Notes under the pieces: generated by a model
What the model was told of the DNA's origin: nothing
The model's input: only the letters and a program-made list of their open reading frames with translations
The model's database searches: none
Shown: positions 47,165 through 58,650 of the stretch, piece by piece
Layout of the letters: every line of letters starts with the position of its first letter
How positions within the stretch are numbered: position 1 is the first letter of the stretch
Program-made: the position numbers and the translations under genes
Assembly (NCBI GenBank): GCA_963969595.1
Contig: OZ018409.1
Location: 34,671,282 to 34,735,281 of the forward strand
DNA length: 64,000 bases
Direction of reading: 5' to 3'
From: Neckera pumila
Taxonomy: Eukaryota; Streptophyta; Bryopsida; Hypnales; Neckeraceae

Positions 47165-47785
47165 AAGACAAAAATTTAAGTATAGAATTTTGCATAGAAG
47201 TGTGCAATATTTACTAAAAAAGAACCAAAATTGATGACTTACAAATTTTTTGGAGAGGCTCCTGAAAAGTGGTGGAGGAAAGCTTTTGACTTCCAAAAAA
47301 AAGCTTTAAATATTGGACTTGAACTAGGTGGTTGCTTTTAGTTTGATAGCAAGACAAAAATTGTATTTCTAAAATGCAATTTTTCTCTACTCACATTGAA
47401 AGTGAAAGCATTAGGAAATTGAAAAAAATTGATTCACACTTGAGAAAACTAGAAAAATCTTATTCAGTATTGCCACAACATGGAAGTTTTCTTCAAAGAT
47501 GGACTTGCATGTATAAAAATTAACCAAATTTTTTTTAAAAAAACAAATAATTTTCTAGAATTTGGCATAGAAGTGTTCAATATTTGCAAGAGGAGATTAT
47601 ATATCTTCAAATTAGGGATTGTTGGCACTTGAGAACTAAAATAAGGCAAGTTTTTAAACTTTTGAAAAACCATTTTTAATATTGGACTTAACCTTTTTTA
47701 TTGCTTTTCATTGACAACAAAGCAAAGCTATTCTTAAAATGTTGTTTCTTCAAATTTTAAAAAAAGTGAAAGCATCATGATTTTC
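47165..47785. repeat. Diverged direct repeat, two ~240-bp copies
   Basis: GCATAGAAGTGTGCAATATT at 47190 recurs as GCATAGAAGTGTTCAATATT at about 47570. Later landmarks, TTAAATATTGGACTTGAAC against TTAATATTGGACTTAACC and GTGAAAGCATTAGG against GTGAAAGCATCATG, follow in the same order. The offset is about 375-380 bp. It probably reflects an old duplication of non-coding DNA. Confidence 0.6.
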
Positions 47786-47819
47786 ATCAAGGGCAATTCC
47801 AACTCTTAACTTCTAAAGT

Positions 47820-48150
47820 CCTTTAGTGATTTGAGGACCAAAATTGGTTCAAAATACTCAAATCCAAAGCAAGCCTATGATTTTTATCTATATTATTTTG
47901 AAAAATCCAACCAAAGGATCTTTTAGTTAACTTGTTCTCACATCCTCCCAAAATTTTAGATTGATCCCCCCATCGATTGTATAATCAATGTACCTAAACT
48001 TTAAAAAATTCTTGAAGATGAAGTTTTGACTTGCAACTTTTTTGAAAAAAAACGTGTATGTCCTGTAATTTGTGTAACTTAGTTAGTATGCTGCAAAATG
48101 AAATGAAAATTTGTAAAAGGAATTTAACCAAAAAACTTTCATATTCATCT
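47820..48150 (-). mobile_element. Family A TTAA element, truncated copy A8
   Basis: TTAA at 47816-47819 is followed by CTTCTAAAGTCC. Then come landmarks of the inverted orientation, such as GGACCAAAATTGG and AATCCAACCAAAGGATCTTT, which A2, A3 and A4 also have near that end. The remainder is missing; copy A7 begins at 48155 in the opposite orientation. Confidence 0.6.
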
Positions 48151-48154
48151 AAAT

Positions 48155-49059
48155 TCCTAAAGTTTTAAAGTCTCTACGGGAGACTCTAGGAATTTCGGAT
48201 AGGCTTGTCAGACCTCAATTTTTGACATGCTTTTTTGAATTTAAAAAAAAATAAGAAATTACATTAGCTTTTTGGAAATATAATTTTTATTTCACTTGGT
48301 GCCAAAGAGCAAACATTATGCCACCATAAGTCCAAAACATTGTTCAAGGTCCAGCACATAAAATTTTATAAAAAATTTTATATTTTAATTTTTTTCTAAA
48401 AGATTATATTTTTATCTATATATAAAGCTTTGATTCATTCCATTTGGATTAGTGATGAGAAAATTACGGACAATATTGATTTGTATGCAATCTAAGCATA
48501 TTCTTGAAAACATAACTTATATTATTCACATATGAATGCAAATCTTACAATTTTCAAACTAAATAAATAGATAAGGTTAAGTTTTCTTGCAAGAACAATC
48601 TCTTTGTTGAAATTATTGTATTTCCATTCCATCTTGAAGCTACAAATGATTTAGTTTTCATTCAATCTTGTACCTACTTCTACTTAACAATTTTTTTAAG
48701 AATGAAAATCAAGTGTGGGTTTTTTGAATGTTTTTTTGTTAATTTTCAACTCAATTTTTCAATGTAAAAAATTAAAAAATCAAAACTAGTAATGCAAGAA
48801 TTTTCTTTCAAGAAGATTCAAAGCCAAAAAATCTAGTCAAGCAAGGTACAAAAAAACTTGTTTTCTTCACTGTATATGACTATATGCAAATATCTTGCAA
48901 TCTACATGTCTTGGTCAAAGTTTCAACATATTTTTATAATAGTGTGGATATCCCAAGGTTAGATATGAAAAAACAAATTTAATTTCTTTTTTCTCTTCGC
49001 AATAGAAATGGGAATTTTGAAAGTTTTTTTATGACAAAAAGGCCTTTAGACTTTAGAAG
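48155..49059 (+). mobile_element. Family A TTAA element, copy A7 (905 bp)
   Basis: The left end TTCCTAAAGTTTTAAAGTCT is preceded by TAAA; the right end GGCCTTTAGACTTTAGAAG is followed by TTAA at 49060-49063. The left palindrome has become GTCTCTACGGGAGAC, where GTCTC still pairs with GAGAC. The interior contains the usual GGTGCCAAAGAGCAAACATT and GATTCATTCCATTTGGATTA. Confidence 0.78.
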
Positions 49060-49063
49060 TTAA

Positions 49064-49793
49064 CTCCAAAATGCTGCCGGCGCCATTTTGTGGCTTACGG
49101 ATGACAAACAAATGAACCAGAAAGTGTTTGAGAGAGTTTTTCCATCCAAGTTTTTCTTCTTGACATGTTGGATTATGAAGAGTATCTAATTCAGTTTGTA
49201 CTCTTCCAAGTATTTGTCTTCACGTAAATGAGAAATTAGTAAAAATAAGGATTACAAAAACATGCTATTTTAATGTATTTTGGGAAGTTGTTGCTACTTG
49301 CTCTAAATCTGAAATATCTCTACAAAAATGATATTTTTGGAGTTTGAGTATACTTAACAAAATGAAGGTCATCTACTCTAGTTTCTACTCTAATTTGAAT
49401 TTTGAAAAAATTCCCAATATTGAATATAATATTGCAATTTGAACTTTGGATGTATTTTCAATGTCTATTACTTTCTAATTATATAATGAAATTAAATTAA
49501 ATTTACACAATGATGTTTGCCACTGTAATATACATATGTGGTGAAATATTCAGATTTTTTGAAAAAATTTTCTATTTGATGTGATTTTTCTTCACTTTTT
49601 TGTCAAAAATTCTCAAGAAAATCAATTTTCTAAAAAAAAATCTAAACTTTTTGTGAAGTAAAGAAAACATGTAATTTCAACTCTGAAAAATAAATATATA
49701 TTTTTTCATACATATCTAGTTGTAAAATGGCAGCAAATTGAATGATGGATAGTAAGGCTCAAAATTAGTGGTCATAGATCCGTCATTTAAGGG
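49064..49793. mobile_element. Family B TTAA element, copy B1 (730 bp)
   Basis: TTAA at 49060-49063 (shared with the right end of A7) and TTAA at 49794-49797. The inner termini are CTCCAAAATGCTGCCGG at the left and, inverted from the right, CCCTTAAATGACGGATC: an imperfect inverted repeat. The sequence is unrelated to family A inside. A second, interrupted copy starts at 50366. No ORF. Confidence 0.6.
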
Positions 49794-49797
49794 TTAA

Positions 49798-50361
49798 GAA
49801 ATTGTAGGGTAAAAGGTAGTACTTTATGAAAGGAAAAATGAAATTACTAGTAACTTTGGCAAGAATGTAAGAATTGTCAATCCCAATGGCAAGAATATTT
49901 TGGTAAACAATATATACATATCCCATGTTGTTTTCATTTTTAAAATTCTAAAATTGTGTATTATAGAGAACTTCACTTGTTTTTTTTGCCTTCATTGCTT
50001 GCAAAATAAAACTCTTCATAGTTTTCTTCTCAAAAGTCAAAATTGAATGTATCAAATGTTTTTGTGTATATATCAATTTATCCAACCAACCATATAAAAT
50101 TAATTTAAATTACTTTTAGAACATATTTTTTGCTACCTTGCTTTGAGTTTGAAATCAAACAAACCCTCATAACATTTGCGATATTTACCCAAATGACATG
50201 TTTCAAAGCATCATATGTAGAGTATGATGAATAGAAGCTATCCTCAACATTTTGTGCAACAAATACGATATATGAAGTCAATAGAGCTTGTCTAAGTTTT
50301 CAAGAAGTCCAAAGTAGGCCTCCGGAGGTTAAAAAGCTCAAATATTCTTTTCAATCCTGAT
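49798..50361. other. Intergenic AT-rich DNA between B copies
   Basis: No gene or clear element. The stretch ends with GGCCTCCGGAGG, a 12-bp perfect palindrome near 50322-50333. Confidence 0.5.
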
Positions 50362-50365
50362 TTAA

Positions 50366-52287
50366 CCTTGAAATGTTGTTGAGGTTATTTTGTGTCCTTT
50401 AGATAACTTTAAGGAGGGTTGTAAGATGGAAAAAAAATATTTTTTCATTATTTTTCTTACAAGTTGTTTGAATATATTTTTGATAGAGAGTATTTTAGCT
50501 ATAAAAATGATATTTTTTGAATTTGAGACCAGCAAATGATATGTGTTTTTATCAAGTTTAGTTTCTACTCCAATTTAAAAATTTAAAAATTTCTTAAAAT
50601 TCAGTGTTTTATTGTAATATGAGGGTAATTGCAAGAAAGACCGGTACTATTTTGTGTCACAATTGAAGTGACGGAGTTGTTATTGGCTATCACTTTTGAA
50701 GCATGAACCCCATTAACTTGAAACTTTTATTGGAGATGGAAAACTTGACAGTGTTTAGATCCCTTATTTTCAAAAAAATTTAGAAATCATTTTATATTTA
50801 AATTTCAATTTAGCTAATTTGTCACACTTTGCAGTTAGAAATGTTTAGTATTGGGAAGTACCTAAAATTATTGATCTAGAGCTAAAATTTATGTGGTCTA
50901 TTTCCATAGTAGGAAGTCATGTTTCTACCAAAGGAAATTTTAAAATATTTTATTTTATGTCCTCCACATGCGTGCAACCAGGGCTCCCTTGCGCATGCAA
51001 TTCTGAACATTCAAAATTGTTTCAAGACCGTTTTTTTGGTGAAATCTCTTTCCTATGAAGTCTTTTTAAATAGCCAATTTTTAGTTTCCTTAAAAAAGAA
51101 ATTCCTATTTTTTGCAAATTAAATGTGAAAGTACTTGTTTTCATGAGATTTTGCACTTTTCTAGTTCTCCTATTTGAAAAAAATTTCTATGCATTTCCTT
51201 CCTAGGGTTACCTTCTTCTTAAAGGTTTATACATTAAACATATTTTTCAGATTTTTTTAAAATTGCTTTTCTAATTATATAGTACTCTTGGAAAAAAAAT
51301 GAGTATTGTGGAAAATGCCACGTTTTTTGGTCAGTCTTTCTTGCATTCACCCATGAACTTTGGATCTATAACCATATTTTTTTTATTTTATAATTTTGTA
51401 AGGATGCAATAACTTTGATTTATCCCCTTAAGGACCATGAGTGCAGATTTTGAACAATGAATGAACGAAAACGTATCCTAAACTCACCAAAATGCATTTT
51501 TTCATCAATCAATTTGTTTGAAGATTCTTGTGTTAGTTCTATAACATTTGTATAATATGGATCATGAATTTTGCTTTGCAAACATTCTATAATTCAAAAA
51601 GTATTGGTAGGTCTGGCCTAAAAAAGAAACCTTTTTTGTGCAAATAATGACCCTTCAAAAATGACTTGAGTAAAAAAAAAAATCTTCAAAAATCACTATG
51701 ATTAGAACTCAATATTTTAAACTTGTAGGGGACAAAAACTTGTAAAAATCATAAATATTCAATCTACATCTAATTTTAGAAGGAATTTTCAATTTCTGGT
51801 TCCAAATTTCACTAGAAAATATTGATTTGTGTATTTGTTGATCCAACTATATAGATGTGATTTATAAATCATATTTGACAACTTTTGTTTAAGAATCATC
51901 ATTAAAATATTGTTCTCTCGATTGTTCTAAGTTGCATTTTATAATGGATCTATACAATTTTGAAAATCTGGACACCCCCCTGGTCCTTTAGGGTATATAC
52001 AATAATATTTTACACTATAATATATACTGTTGGAGAAAATTTCAGATTTTTTTGAGCATATTTTGTATTTGATAGGAATTTTTTTCACTTATTTGTTAAA
52101 AAATTCAAGGTAAATTCAAATTTTCACAAAAAGATCTAAGAAGTTTGCAGCTCATAGAAGATATGCAAATTTCATCTTTTAAAACTAAATATAAAAAATT
52201 TCATTTATATATAGTTGCAAAATAGCAATAAATAGAGTGAAGGATTTTGAAGCTCAAATCCATAGTTATGGATCTTTCTTTTCAAGG
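50366..52287. mobile_element. Family B TTAA element, copy B2, interrupted
   Basis: The left end is CCTTGAAATGTTGTTGAGG after TTAA (50362-50365); the right end, read inward, is CCTTGAAAAGAAAGATCC, with TGAA (degenerate TTAA) at 52288-52291. The left part (to about 50640, including TAGTTTCTACTCCAATTT) and the right part (from about 52010, including AAAATTTCAGATTTTTTTGA and ATAGTTGCAAAATAGCA) match consecutive parts of B1. About 1.3 kb between them is absent from B1 and contains element C. I infer at least one later insertion. Confidence 0.55.
51424..51993. mobile_element. Element C (570 bp), shares family A terminal repeat
   Basis: The left end CCCCTTAAGGACCATGAG and the right end, read inward, CCCTAAAGGACCAGGGG match each other and the A4 terminus CCCCTAAAGGACCAAGG. 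The flanks are TTAT and TATA, possibly degraded TTAA. The interior differs from family A. It lies inside the region that interrupts B2. Confidence 0.55.
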
Positions 52288-52477
52288 TGAAGCACGGAAG
52301 TTTGCCATGAGCACCAAAGTTTCTTTTATTGCACGTTTTTTTTTGCCATTTGGCTACTAACAGTCAAAAGACGTTGGCTATTTATTGTAGAGGAATTTTC
52401 TATTTTTTTGGTCAAAATAGCTATACTTTAAAACCAATAGCCAAATTTTACCTAAGTATAATCTAGTTTTGATATAG

Positions 52478-53219
52478 ATATCACCAAGTATCACCCAAGT
52501 ATCATCCAAGTATCATCCAAGTTTCACCCGGCCAATATCACTTGAGTATCACCTGAGTATCACTTTGTGTATAGTAGAACCTCCCTAAGTTGATCCTCCA
52601 TAAGCTAATAAACCTCTGTAAGGTAATTTTGTCAGACTGGTCCCGGACTTGTACCCATAACAAAGGTCATGACTAAAACTGACCCTCCATAAGTTAATAA
52701 AACTCCCTAATGTAATCTTGTTAGACCATTTGAAACCGGTCCGGGACTGATTAGCTTAGAGAGGTTCTACTGTATCACTAAATATCACCCAAGTATCACA
52801 TGAGTATTGACATCACATGAGTACCACCTCAATACCACATGAATATCACCCAAGTATCACATGAGTATTGACATCACATGAGTACCACCTCAATACCACA
52901 TGAATATCACCCAAGTATCACATGAGTATTGACATCACATGAGTACCACCTCAATACCACATGAATATCACCCAAGTATCACATGAGTATTGACATCACA
53001 TGAGTACCACCTCAATACCACATGAATATCACCCAAATATCACATGAATATCACCCAAGTATCACATGAATATCACCCAAGTATCACTTGAATACCACCT
53101 CAATACCACCCAAGCATCACATGAATATCATCCAAGCATCACATGAATATCATCCAAGTATCACATGAATACCACCTCAATACCACCCAAATATCACCCA
53201 AGTATCACATGAGTATTGA
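52478..53219. repeat. Minisatellite of TATCACCCAAG-type units with 61-bp higher-order repeat
   Basis: Basic ~11-bp units (TATCACCCAAG, TATCACATGAG, TACCACCTCAA variants) fill the region. From about 52798 to 53030 a higher-order unit of 61 bp (with CATGAGTATTGACATCACAT) repeats about four times almost without change, then the array becomes irregular to 53219. It ends about 200 bp before the 5' leader of the kinase gene. Confidence 0.92.
52572..52772. mobile_element. Emigrant/pogo-like MITE, 201 bp
   Basis: Termini TAGTAGAACCTCCCTAAG and, inverted from the right, CAGTAGAACCTCTCTAAG, flanked by TA on both sides (52570-52571, 52773-52774). The end sequence is very close to the published Arabidopsis Emigrant MITE terminus (CAGTAAAACCTCTATAAA), a derivative of pogo-type (Tc1/mariner) transposons. 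It sits inside the minisatellite, with array units on both sides. Non-coding. Confidence 0.8.
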
Positions 53220-53617
53220 CGGAATTGCTGGTCTACACAAAAAATCATTGGTACTCAGATCCCCCCCAACCCTCCAATTCTAACTTCCCCCTACCCCAGG
53301 TTGTCCAACTTATGCCTCGCCGGGCAACGCCATAAACGGAGCATCATTCCTGCGGCAGGGCATCAACCCCCCCTCCACTCCACTCCAGAATCGGTAAGTT
53401 AAAACACAAGCTCCAGTTCGGCGGTCTCGCCCCGTGCAGACGACGGAGCAAGCCAAAGAAGCCAGCAACGAAGAACCCGCAAAGCGGTCAAGCTTGATCC
53501 AAACCTCCGTTCCGTCCCTTCCGTCGTCGTTCCTCCCTCTCCTCTCTCCCTCTCTCTCTTCCTCGCACTCTCGCTCGCTCGCTCGCTCGCGCGCTTCACT
53601 CCGCTCCCCGTTCACTC
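53220..53617 (+). promoter_or_regulatory. Promoter-proximal region and CT-rich 5' leader of the Pti1-like kinase gene
   Basis: GC content jumps here. A pyrimidine-rich strand with TCTCTCCCTCTCTCTCTTCC and repeated CTCG (about 53570-53593) is typical of plant 5' UTRs. It ends in a good donor TTCACTCAG|GTAAGC at 53617/53618. I infer a non-coding first exon. Transcription start and TATA box are not determinable by eye. Confidence 0.5.
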
Positions 53618-55185
53618 AGGTAAGCTTTCCTTCCCCTTCCCCTTCCCCATTCCTCTCGCTCTCGCTCTCGCTCTCGCACTCTCACTCTCTTCTCGAGCCC
53701 TTCCGAGAGCTTCTCACTCCTCTTGCCCTCCCGCTTTTAGGGTCGGGATCGTACCCTGCGTTGTGTTGCGTGGCGTTTGGAGCGATTCGTCGTTCATGGA
53801 CTGAAGCTGCTTAGGTTCGTCTCAGATCCACGTTCTCGGGACTTCACGGCGTGAATTTTCTCGGGACCGCAACGCACCGCACCGAAACCGGGCTGGGCTG
53901 GGCTCTGTGCTTTTGGCTTCCTTCAGGATCGAGGTTTTCGGTGGTGGCAGGGTTGTTGGCTTTTTAGGCTTGTTGTCGGTAGGTTTTGGGTTGGCTTTGG
54001 TGGAAGGGTTTTTTTATGGTGGTAGTGGTGCCGGTAACGTCGGGGTGGGGTGAGGATGGGAATGGTATGAGCTACGGAGACTAATGAGGGGATTTTTATT
54101 GTATGGGCGACTGGAGTTTTGGAGTTTCGGGTTGTTATGTGGGAGCGAGGGGATTTGGAAACCATCTTTGAGCTTATTAGTAGGTGGGTTTTGGAGTTGC
54201 TGCAACGGTGATGAAAGAATTTGGTACGGGTGGGGGGTGGGAATGGGATGCGGGATGGGGTGGCGAAATTAGTGTGCTAATAGGGTAAATTGTGTTTTGT
54301 TTTTTTTGTTTTTTTTGTGTGGTGTTTTTGTGTCTTTTGAAATGGATATAATTCTAGATGTAGCTATTTGTGCGTTTTTTGTTGATGTGTATAAGTTAGG
54401 GATTTTGTAGCCTATTTTTTAGCTCGCCTTCCGTGCTCTTTGTTTTTTGGTATGTTTAGCTTTTGCAGTTTGTGTATGAGTTTTTTCTCTTTTATGTAGC
54501 TATAGTTTGTCAGAGAATGAATTGGACGTTGAGCGTTGATGTCGGGGGATGGTGATGTTATGGTCAAGGGGTGTGTTGGAAATAGTGTAGGTCATTTCGT
54601 GGTCGTGGTAGTGTTATTGCTTTGTTGGATGTAACTTGCAACAGAGATTCCTGTTGTGGTGCTTTCTGGGAAAGCCGGGAAATTTTGTACCCTATCTTTC
54701 AGCTCACCCTAGCTGTTTTGGTTTTCTGTCATGTGCGCTTTTGGATGTCATTGTTCGAAATTGACGGGGATTCCTTTGTTCAGTCTGTGCTTAGAGCTGT
54801 GGAACCAGTAGGACGTGACTCTAGGGATGTGGAATGCATCTATTTGATTGATTTGCTAGTTGGATTGTAGTCTCCGTGTGTCTGGGTCGTCAGTTAGATT
54901 ATGTTCTCAGTAAGCATCGCGACTTAGAAGTCGAGATTTGGATATCCTTCGTGTCCCGACATTTCGTGACTGGCAGAGTGGGACTGCCCTAGTAGTCTAC
55001 TTTAGTCAGTGTTGTCAGAGCGTGGCAGGATTAGGCTTTAAACTTATGCTTTTCAGGAAAGTGAACGTCGCGTGGTACTTACAGGTTATTCGATGCCGCA
55101 GGTTTCGGAGTTGCAGTGGTTGCAGAGTATGTAAAGGAGCTGATACAGTCGTGGACAGTTCGTGGTCTTAAGCTTCTGAATAGAA
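53618..55185 (+). other. Probable 5' UTR intron(s) of the kinase gene
   Basis: From the donor at 53618 to the ATG at 55186 the sequence is T/G-rich, as plant introns are, with no coding frame in the kinase reading. Possible acceptors before the ATG include ACTTACAG (about 55084), GCCGCAG and TTGCAG near 55100-55130. The exact acceptor cannot be chosen by eye. Confidence 0.5.
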
Positions 55186-58077
55186 ATGGGTAGTTGGTGT
55201 TGCTGTTCCGCTGAAGAGGAAGATTTTAATAAAGTTTCTAATGAGGCGCACAACCAATTCTCTGGGCACAATGGGAACCCTGGTAAGTCGGTGTGAAAGC
55301 TGCCTTTGTAGTCAATCTGCTGGTTGTAGTCTCTGGAAGGCTATTTTGTTTTTGCTGTCCAACATCATTTACTAGTATTAGGACGACTCACTAGTATTAG
55401 GTAGTTCTGTATTTAGGGCTGTGCGAAGGATGCATTGAAAGAATTTGGCTGAATGGCTATCAAAGTGAGGGACATTCGTCACCAAAGGAAAAATTGTACA
55501 TTTTAAGGTGACTTACCAAAGTCTAGGCCGTTGTCTCACTCATAGACTTTGCTGTTTTGGAACTGGAAGAATCATATGGAGTGCTGAACATTGTGTCTCA
55601 CGATTCTGGATATGTGTGGTAGGTCACCAAGGAAATCAGCGGGCGGCAGGAGATCAGCCTCAGAGGCCTGGTCAAGCTACGAAGATTCAGCCCATTCAAG
55701 CTCCACAGCTGTCCATGGAGGAGATAAGGGAATCTACAGATAATTTTGGACCGAAGTCATTGATTGGTGAAGGTTCCTATGGAAGGGTTTATTACGCTAC
55801 ACTTCAGGATCGCGTGGCTGCCATCAAGAAGTTGGATGCCAGTGCACAGCCTGATCAAGAGTTTCTGTCACAGGTATGCCGTTTGCTACCTATATTCATG
55901 AAACTAGGATGGAATTTGTGCTCTGGGAACCCTCGTATGATGTTCTGCTACTAGGGAATGAGAGAAACGTCGATCCTAGCGGAAGTCTGGTAGCATTAAA
56001 TTCATTCCCGAGGTTCGCGTTTGAAGTTTTGCTTGTGGATACGTTGTTTTTCCTCTTTGTAAGTTGCCAAGTCCGAGTTTGAATTGACCTTTGGAATTTG
56101 CAGGTTTCTCTTGTGTCAAGATTGAAGCACGAGAACGTGGTTGAGCTGATCGGTTATTGCTTAGAGGGGCAATTGCGGGTGCTGGCATATGAATACGCTA
56201 CCATGGGTTCCCTGCATGACATTCTTCACGGTATATTCATTTGGACGCATTCAAGTTCTGTTTATTGCTATGAGCGTTTCGTACATGCATGAATATTCTA
56301 GTTCAATTCTATCGTTCAGCTATTCTAATCACCATTCTAATGTAAATGTTATCTAGCTATGCTCATCGTTTTTGTTAATACCGGCTGATGAGGCGCGGAA
56401 GAATTCCTAAGTGCCTCCACTTCATGCCCTGGGTTTTCTTCAGCAAGTGTACATTTCAGGGCATTGACGTCGATGATTCAGTTCCCTGATAATTACTACT
56501 AGTATTATAATAAGACCCGGAGAATGCCCTTGCAAGTATGTTAATGGAACACCCTTTGGCTTGCAGGCAGGAAGGGTGTGAAGGGTGCTCAGCCCGGGCC
56601 GGTCTTGGATTGGATGCAGCGTGTGAAAATAGCAGTTGGTGCTGCAAGGGGTTTGGAGTATTTACATGAGAAGGCTCAGCCATCTATTATTCATCGGGAT
56701 ATCAAGTCTAGCAACGTTCTGCTTTTTGATTCGTATGTGGCAAAGATTGCTGACTTCAACCTGTCGAATCAGGCACCTGATATGGCTGCACGTTTACACT
56801 CTACTCGTGTTCTTGGAACTTTTGGCTATCATGCCCCAGAGTAAGTGTACTTGTCTAGATAGCATGGAATATTGTTGGGGGTGCTCTTATAAAGCAAAAT
56901 GCTTAATATTTGACCGGTTGATTTTCTGCCACTAGTTTGCTTGTGTTTGACCTTAATATCTGAGGAAGGCACCTGCGCTCTTAATGACGGTGTTTCTGGT
57001 CGTTTTTATTTAACAAAGTCTAGTGTCAAATCTCGTGGACAAGTTGGAAGGAGATGATCTGTGACTGACAGGTAGAATGATAGTTTATTTTAAATGCATA
57101 TACCATTTTACTAAAGAGCAATGTTTCCTTCTAGGATGTGCATAACTCAGACTGCCACTCATATTCTGCCATGTGCATTTTTGATTTCATACTGATTTGT
57201 ACATTGAGTATTGGGTAAGGTTATTTCTGTATTTTTTTCAGTTTGTTGTATGTTCTGACCAACTGTTTGCTTTCAGGTATGCAATGACAGGACAGCTGAC
57301 TCAGAAGAGTGACGTTTACAGTTTTGGAGTAGTACTCTTGGAGCTTCTTACTGGGAGAAAACCTGTCGATCCCACAATGCCTCGTGGGCAACAGAGTCTC
57401 GTGACCTGGGTAGGTTTTGTGTGGTTTAAACTCTATCTAGTTTATGGCTCTTCTATTTGATCCTAGGAATGTCTGGTTAACTAGAAGTTCTTACCTCTTG
57501 CATTTCTCTTCATACTTTATGTTGAGCGCCTTTAGTTACGCTTGGTACATATTTGCATACTCAAGGAAGAAACTGTGCAAGTTGAGTAACACTTTGTTCT
57601 ATAGCAGTGGTTTACTTGCTTGTTTACCTTTCTGATTTTGTATGATTATACCTGCAGGCAACACCAAGACTGAGTGAAGACAAGGTGAAGCAGTGTGTTG
57701 ATCCAAAATTGAGGTCCGAGTATCCCGCCAAGGCTGTAGCTAAGGTGAGCTTCATGACATGGACCTTTGTTCCCATGTATTTGAATCTTCATCTTTCTTG
57801 CAAAATCAAGGGTGATCTATGATGGTTATGGAACTGTAGACTTTGCAGTCAGATGAACTACTTGTAGTTCTGATTGGCTCTTTACAAATTTTCCGTGGGA
57901 ATGGTCATAACCTTCTTTTGGTAAATTTGGACTTTTCAGATGGCAGCTGTTGCAGCCCTGTGTGTTCAATATGAGGCAGATTTTCGTCCCAACATGAGCA
58001 TCGTTGTCAAAGCGCTGCAACCGTTGTTGTCAGCCAGACCTGCGCCTCAACCAGGAGGATATCAAGGGGCTGAGTGA
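55186..58077 (+). CDS. Pti1-like receptor-like cytoplasmic kinase, 368 aa, seven coding exons
   Basis: Exons 55186-55282, 55623-55873, 56104-56230, 56567-56840, 57277-57409, 57658-57744 and 57940-58077 join in frame (1107 nt) with GT-AG borders. The N-terminus [12 protein letters not shown] has Gly2 for myristoylation and three Cys for palmitoylation, so plasma-membrane anchoring is expected. The kinase domain starts near residue 70: GEGSYGRVY glycine loop, AAIKKLD with the ATP-binding Lys, [10 protein letters not shown] catalytic loop, DFN in place of [23 protein letters not shown] activation and P+1 segment, [20 protein letters not shown]. The text follows the plant PTI1 family closely ([45 protein letters not shown]). 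Family members are Ser/Thr kinases phosphorylated by Pto or AGC/OXI1-type kinases in defence and oxidative signalling. The DFN variant is, to my knowledge, tolerated in this family. Length is normal; no damage seen. Confidence 0.95.
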
Positions 58078-58650
58078 GATGGGTCACAATCACTTTGATA
58101 TCCCTGTGTCCCTTCTTGAGTGAACTTCGAATTTTCACTTGGCATCTTTTGATTTTGTGGTGTTGGTTTACTCTGCATATAGTCTGCTTATAAGGGTTGT
58201 GACTGTTGCTACAGTCAGTGCAAGAAGCTTGAGCAAAGCATTCTAGTGTCTTCGATATGAAGTGGGTTTTGATGTACTATCGTAGAGAGAAAATGTGTGT
58301 CTAAGTTTATGGTCTCTCAAAGTGGCAAGTGCGGAGTGAGGTAGACATGGTGGGCAGTTGTGTAGGATTAAGACTACTTGACATTTTTCATTATACATTG
58401 ACCTTGTTTCTGACCTCGATTAGTTAGCGAGGTCGGAAGAGTGGTACTTGCGATTAACGTAGGGAAAAGCCCTAGTGCCCTAGGGACAGTCCAGTTATCA
58501 ACTATGTGCTTATGGAACGTTTTCGTAATCATTTGCAAGTGGGACTTGTAGATGGCGAGATGTAGATCCCATCTGAGCCTTCATATCTTCCACCATTATC
58601 GCGAATGTTTTGTATACATTTTTTTAGTCTTTTTTTCTGAATTCAGATTT
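58078..58650 (+). other. Probable 3' UTR of the kinase gene
   Basis: The moderate GC of the gene continues for about 500 bp after the stop, then AT content rises near 58610 with a T-rich run. No unambiguous AATAAA signal was seen. Confidence 0.45.

Noticed and set aside
52798..53219. Regular repeats resembling a CRISPR array
   Set aside because: The units are contiguous 11- and 61-bp tandem repeats without unique spacers, in a plant nuclear context.
53310..53615. Minus-strand Arg/Glu-rich frames opposite the kinase leader
   Set aside because: They are the complement of the CT-repeat leader; no motif and no start or splice support.
53434..53814. 126-codon plus-strand frame in the kinase leader
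   Set aside because: It is a Ser/Leu/Pro product of CT repeats, runs through the splice donor at 53617/53618, and is best explained as 5' UTR.
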